Below are positions 61,733 to 64,000 of a stretch of 64,000 bases of DNA, in pieces. A program made the position numbers and the translations under genes. Each line of letters starts with the position of its first letter. The stretch's first letter is position 1. The notes below the pieces were generated by a model. The model was not told the origin of the DNA. It saw only the letters and a program-made list of their open reading frames with translations, and did no database searches. Where the stretch lies: contig NZ_JJMU01000026.1 in assembly GCF_000757725.1 (NCBI RefSeq), forward strand, positions 35,000 to 98,999, read 5' to 3'. The DNA comes from Sphingobacterium deserti (lineage in GTDB: Bacteria > Bacteroidota > Bacteroidia > Sphingobacteriales > Sphingobacteriaceae).

Positions 61733-62788
61733 ATGATTGCATCGGAAATTAGCGCTTGTCTTTCGCCAAAGCTCGACGATAAATTTAAACATCTTTGGTG
61801 TTTGGTTGGTAACACCCCTATGTTGGAATTGCACTACACCTTCCAGGGTAAAGCCCGGCAGATTTACGTAAAATGTGAGCATTACAACTTGACTGGTAGT
61901 ATTAAGGATAGGATGGCGCTGTACATTCTTTATAAGGCTTATTTACATTGTGCAATCCGCCCAACGGATATGATTGTGGAGGCGACGAGTGGGAATACCG
62001 GTATTGCGTTTTCCGCCATTGGCAAAGCTTTGGGTCATCAAGTAAAAATCATCATGCCAAATTGGTTGAGCAAAGAACGCATCGATATTATCAAAAGTAT
62101 GGGAGCTGATATCCAACTGGTCAGTAAAGAGGAAGGTGGTTTCCTAGGTAGCATTCGCTTAAGCGAAGAGCTTGCTGCAGAGGGTGGAGTGTTTTTGCCG
62201 AGACAGTTTGAAAATCAATACAATGCGGAAGCGCATGAGCTGACAACCGGACATGAAATTGTCGAACAATTGCGCGTCATAGGGAAATTGCCAGATGCCT
62301 TTGTGGCCGGAGTCGGAACTGGAGGAACGGTTATGGGGGTCGGAAATCACCTACGCAAGATAAATCCGTTTGTAAAAATTCACCCGCTAGAGCCAGCAGA
62401 GAGTCCAACCTTAACGACCGGATATAAAGTTGGTTCTCATCGCATACAAGGTATATCGGATGAGTTTATACCTGCTCTTGTGAAACTCGATCAATTAGAT
62501 GACGTTATTCAGGCCTCTGACGGTGATTCGATATTGATGGCTCAAAAGCTGGCGAAGCAGCTAGGCTTGGCTGTGGGAATATCTTCTGGTGCTAACGTCA
62601 TCGGAGCTATCAAACTGAAAGAGCGATTGGGGGAGGATGCAACAGTTGTTACGCTGCTGTGTGATGATAATAAAAAATACCTCAGCACTGATTTGGTGAA
62701 AGATGAGCCCAGCAAAGATGGCTTCGTTACTACAGTTGTTGATTTCCAGGAGTTTCATCCCATTAGCCGACTTACAAGGCCTTTTTGA
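61733..62788 (+). CDS. PLP-dependent cysteine synthase family enzyme
   Basis: From the ATG at 61733 the protein has 351 residues; the longer frame starts with TTG at 61685. Fold-type II PLP motifs are intact: [20 protein letters not shown] with the PLP lysine (Lys58), [16 protein letters not shown] (phosphate cup) and ISSGAN. It is longer than CysK (~315) owing to a C-terminal extension ending [11 protein letters not shown]. The exact reaction (cysteine, cystathionine or another beta-replacement) cannot be decided from sequence. Divergence from an Lrp regulator suggests amino-acid-responsive control. Confidence 0.88.
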   Translation: MIASEISACLSPKLDDKFKHLWCLVGNTPMLELHYTFQGKARQIYVKCEHYNLTGSIKDRMALYILYKAYLHCAIRPTDMIVEATSGNTGIAFSAIGKALGHQVKIIMPNWLSKERIDIIKSMGADIQLVSKEEGGFLGSIRLSEELAAEGGVFLPRQFENQYNAEAHELTTGHEIVEQLRVIGKLPDAFVAGVGTGGTVMGVGNHLRKINPFVKIHPLEPAESPTLTTGYKVGSHRIQGISDEFIPALVKLDQLDDVIQASDGDSILMAQKLAKQLGLAVGISSGANVIGAIKLKERLGEDATVVTLLCDDNKKYLSTDLVKDEPSKDGFVTTVVDFQEFHPISRLTRPF

Positions 62789-62789
62789 C

Positions 62790-62843
62790 AAGTCAAAAGT
62801 GATAAGTTAAAATTCAAAAGTGAGAAGTGATAAGTCAAAAGTG
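62790..62843. repeat. Degenerate CAAAAGT-type intergenic repeats
   Basis: AAGTCAAAAGTG occurs at 62790-62801 and 62832-62843, with ATTCAAAAGT between them at 62812-62821. The element starts 2 bases after the cysteine-synthase stop. An inverted relative lies at 63891-63938 on the other side of the DUF1080 gene. Confidence 0.7.
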
Positions 62844-62903
62844 GCGATAAAAAGGATTCTTAGATGGAGGCTTGTGAGGTATATAGATTTGTTGTTTAGT
62901 GTT

Positions 62904-62936
62904 TAAAACAAAGAGCAGCCTGTGAAGGTTGCTCTT
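62904..62936 (-). terminator. Terminator of the DUF1080 gene
   Basis: A 10-bp stem (62911-62920 with 62927-62936, one G-T pair) and 6-nt loop are followed on the minus strand by TGTTTTAA, 47 bases after the stop codon. Confidence 0.7.
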
Positions 62937-62982
62937 GCTGTTTCTTTCCCTGTGTCAAGTGTGGAATCTTCCGCTAGTAATA

Positions 62983-63708
62983 CTAAAGGCGGCGGATCTT
63001 AATATTTCGGAACGCCACGCTGTCCGTGTGGTTCTGTAAAGCGATCCTTCCTGATGGGTATGTTGCAAAGGCAGGGTAAGCCTTCATGCCGCTAGTCTTT
63101 ACCATTTGTTTGAACTCATCGTTCCTTGTCTCACGTTCAAAGGTCAATTTGTTGTTAAGCCAAAAACTTACTTTACCATTTTTTTGTACAATCCGGCTAC
63201 TGTTCCAATTGCCATAAGCTTCGGGTGATGAGTTTTGTCCGATGCAATCCACGGCATAGAGGCATCCTGCCCAGTGTGTAGAGTCTGTTTGGTGACGGGC
63301 TTCGGCGTTGCTATTATCCAGCAGTTGCATTTCCAGTCCTGTAGCAAACGTTGCTGCATATATACTGTCCTCATTGACGTTAATAAATACACCGCTATTG
63401 CCTCCCTTGGTCACCTTCCATTCCAATTCCAGATCAAAATCTTCGTAAACACTATCCGTTACTAGATCACCAAATATGCCCTCCTTTTTGTGGGGATCAC
63501 AAACCAGCTCGCCGTTGTTGGCCGTCCATTTTGAATCGATGTCGCCTTTGTTGTAAAGATGCCATCCATTTAGCGACTTTCCATCGAAAAGTAAGCTCCA
63601 TCCAGCCTCCTGCTCGTCGGAAGTAAGTTGGTTTTGTTGGTTCTGAGATGGCGTGCATGCCATAAAAAACAGACTAATACATAACATGCTGCTCAATATT
63701 TCTTTCAT
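62983..63708 (-). CDS. DUF1080 (3-keto-disaccharide hydrolase-type) lipoprotein
   Basis: The protein is a 241-residue lipoprotein (FMAC, Cys18). Its DUF1080 domain shows WSLLFDGKSLNGWHLYNKGD, FDLELEWKVTKGGNSGVF, EMQLLDN and IALQNHTDSVAFRNIKIRRL, a concanavalin-like jelly roll. Characterised relatives cleave 3-keto-glucosides or 3-keto-disaccharides. No oxidoreductase partner for making the 3-keto sugar is in the window. The gene stands alone, bracketed by short repeats, with a possible promoter box far upstream at 63979-63986. Confidence 0.87.
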   Translation of the reverse strand: MKEILSSMLCISLFFMACTPSQNQQNQLTSDEQEAGWSLLFDGKSLNGWHLYNKGDIDSKWTANNGELVCDPHKKEGIFGDLVTDSVYEDFDLELEWKVTKGGNSGVFINVNEDSIYAATFATGLEMQLLDNSNAEARHQTDSTHWAGCLYAVDCIGQNSSPEAYGNWNSSRIVQKNGKVSFWLNNKLTFERETRNDEFKQMVKTSGMKAYPAFATYPSGRIALQNHTDSVAFRNIKIRRL

Positions 63709-63749
63709 AGTGCCGATGTTTAATGATTACGAATATAGGGTTTGTTATT

Positions 63750-63826
63750 GAGTATTGCGTAGTGAGTATAGCGTAGTGAGTACTGCGTACCGAGTAGTGC
63801 GTAGTGAGTATTGCGTGTAGCGTAGT
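63750..63826. repeat. 14-bp tandem repeat array upstream of the DUF1080 gene
   Basis: Five units of consensus GAGTAnTGCGTAGT start at 63750, 63764, 63778, 63792 and 63806, the last with a 7-base internal duplication. The array is 42 bases upstream of the DUF1080 start and encodes nothing evident. Confidence 0.88.
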
Positions 63827-63890
63827 GAGAAAGATGTCAGTATTTAGTACTTCGTATGTAGAACTGATACTGGATGCAAATTCTACTACT

Positions 63891-63938
63891 TTTCATTTTT
63901 ACTTTTAAATTTTTACTTTTTACTTTTTACTTTTGAAT
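63891..63938. repeat. ACTTTTT low-complexity tandem repeat
   Basis: The heptamer pattern TTTTTAC recurs about four times, ending ACTTTTGAAT (63929-63938), the reverse complement of ATTCAAAAGT at 62812-62821. Confidence 0.75.
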
Positions 63939-63978
63939 CTGTAGTCATTTGCCTTCGCACTATCCAATAAGGATGCAA

Positions 63979-63986
63979 CAAAAGTA
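63979..63986 (-). promoter_or_regulatory. Possible distal -7 box for the DUF1080 gene
   Basis: The complement reads TACTTTTG, an exact TAnnTTTG box. If it drives the DUF1080 gene, the ~265-nt leader would contain both repeat arrays. It may instead be chance or belong to something outside the window. Confidence 0.35.
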
Positions 63987-64000
63987 AGCGACGGGGTTTT

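Overview
The window reads as a chromosomal segment of a Bacteroidota bacterium, most likely of the family Sphingobacteriaceae (Sphingobacterium/Pedobacter type). The evidence is two SusC/SusD pairs, DUF4270 and Porin_10 outer-membrane proteins, many lipoproteins, an SDR-type L-threonine dehydrogenase, LytS/LytTR signalling, and about two dozen exact copies of the Bacteroidota -7 promoter box TAnnTTTG just upstream of genes. No rRNA, CRISPR array, transposase, integrase or prophage was recognised.

Layout. 1-2.5 kb: the 3' part of an M28 peptidase, trhO and a DUF3820 protein. 2.4-9.0 kb: a surface-polysaccharide island with two glycosyltransferases, an FkbM methyltransferase, a Wzx-type flippase, an asparagine-synthetase-like amidotransferase and a CapA-like protein. 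9-14.7 kb: a DeoR regulator, a protein built on a perfect-period 41-codon tandem repeat, YebC, threonine dehydrogenase and Asd. 15-20.4 kb: a kelch/DUF4270 lipoprotein pair divergent from a histidine kinase/response regulator pair, then a TetR regulator. 20.5-31.8 kb: mostly housekeeping genes (NagZ-like GH3, serine ammonia-lyase, MBL hydrolase, LipB, HflX, RecG, VF530, EamA, RidA) plus an unlisted 44-codon membrane peptide.

32-51.2 kb is best read as a cell-wall and amino-sugar salvage region. NagA, a GHL10 (DigH-type) glycan hydrolase and a PGRP-type amidase are followed by two SusCD outer-membrane importers, an exported phosphoesterase/beta-propeller fusion, MurQ and a sodium:solute symporter. 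An amidase strips peptides from peptidoglycan, GHL10 enzymes cut denuded strands, SusCD and the symporter could import fragments, and MurQ and NagA convert MurNAc-6-P and GlcNAc-6-P to central metabolites. The exported GH3 at 20.5 kb fits the same theme. The sugar kinase such a pathway needs is not in the window.

51.2-55.7 kb holds a tRNA-Val(GAC) with an odd anticodon loop, gene remnants around a YafQ-type toxin-antitoxin module, purine nucleoside phosphorylase, a Porin_10 protein and twin tRNA-Val(TAC) genes.

55.9-60.9 kb is the most novel-looking cassette: an unrecognised lipoprotein with a hydrophobic segment and tryptophan-rich tail, a clostripain-family (C11) protease lipoprotein, a small beta-barrel, and a LytS/LytTR two-component pair. 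61-64 kb holds an Lrp regulator divergent from a cysteine-synthase-like enzyme, and a DUF1080 lipoprotein bracketed by short low-complexity intergenic repeats, including a 14-bp tandem array.
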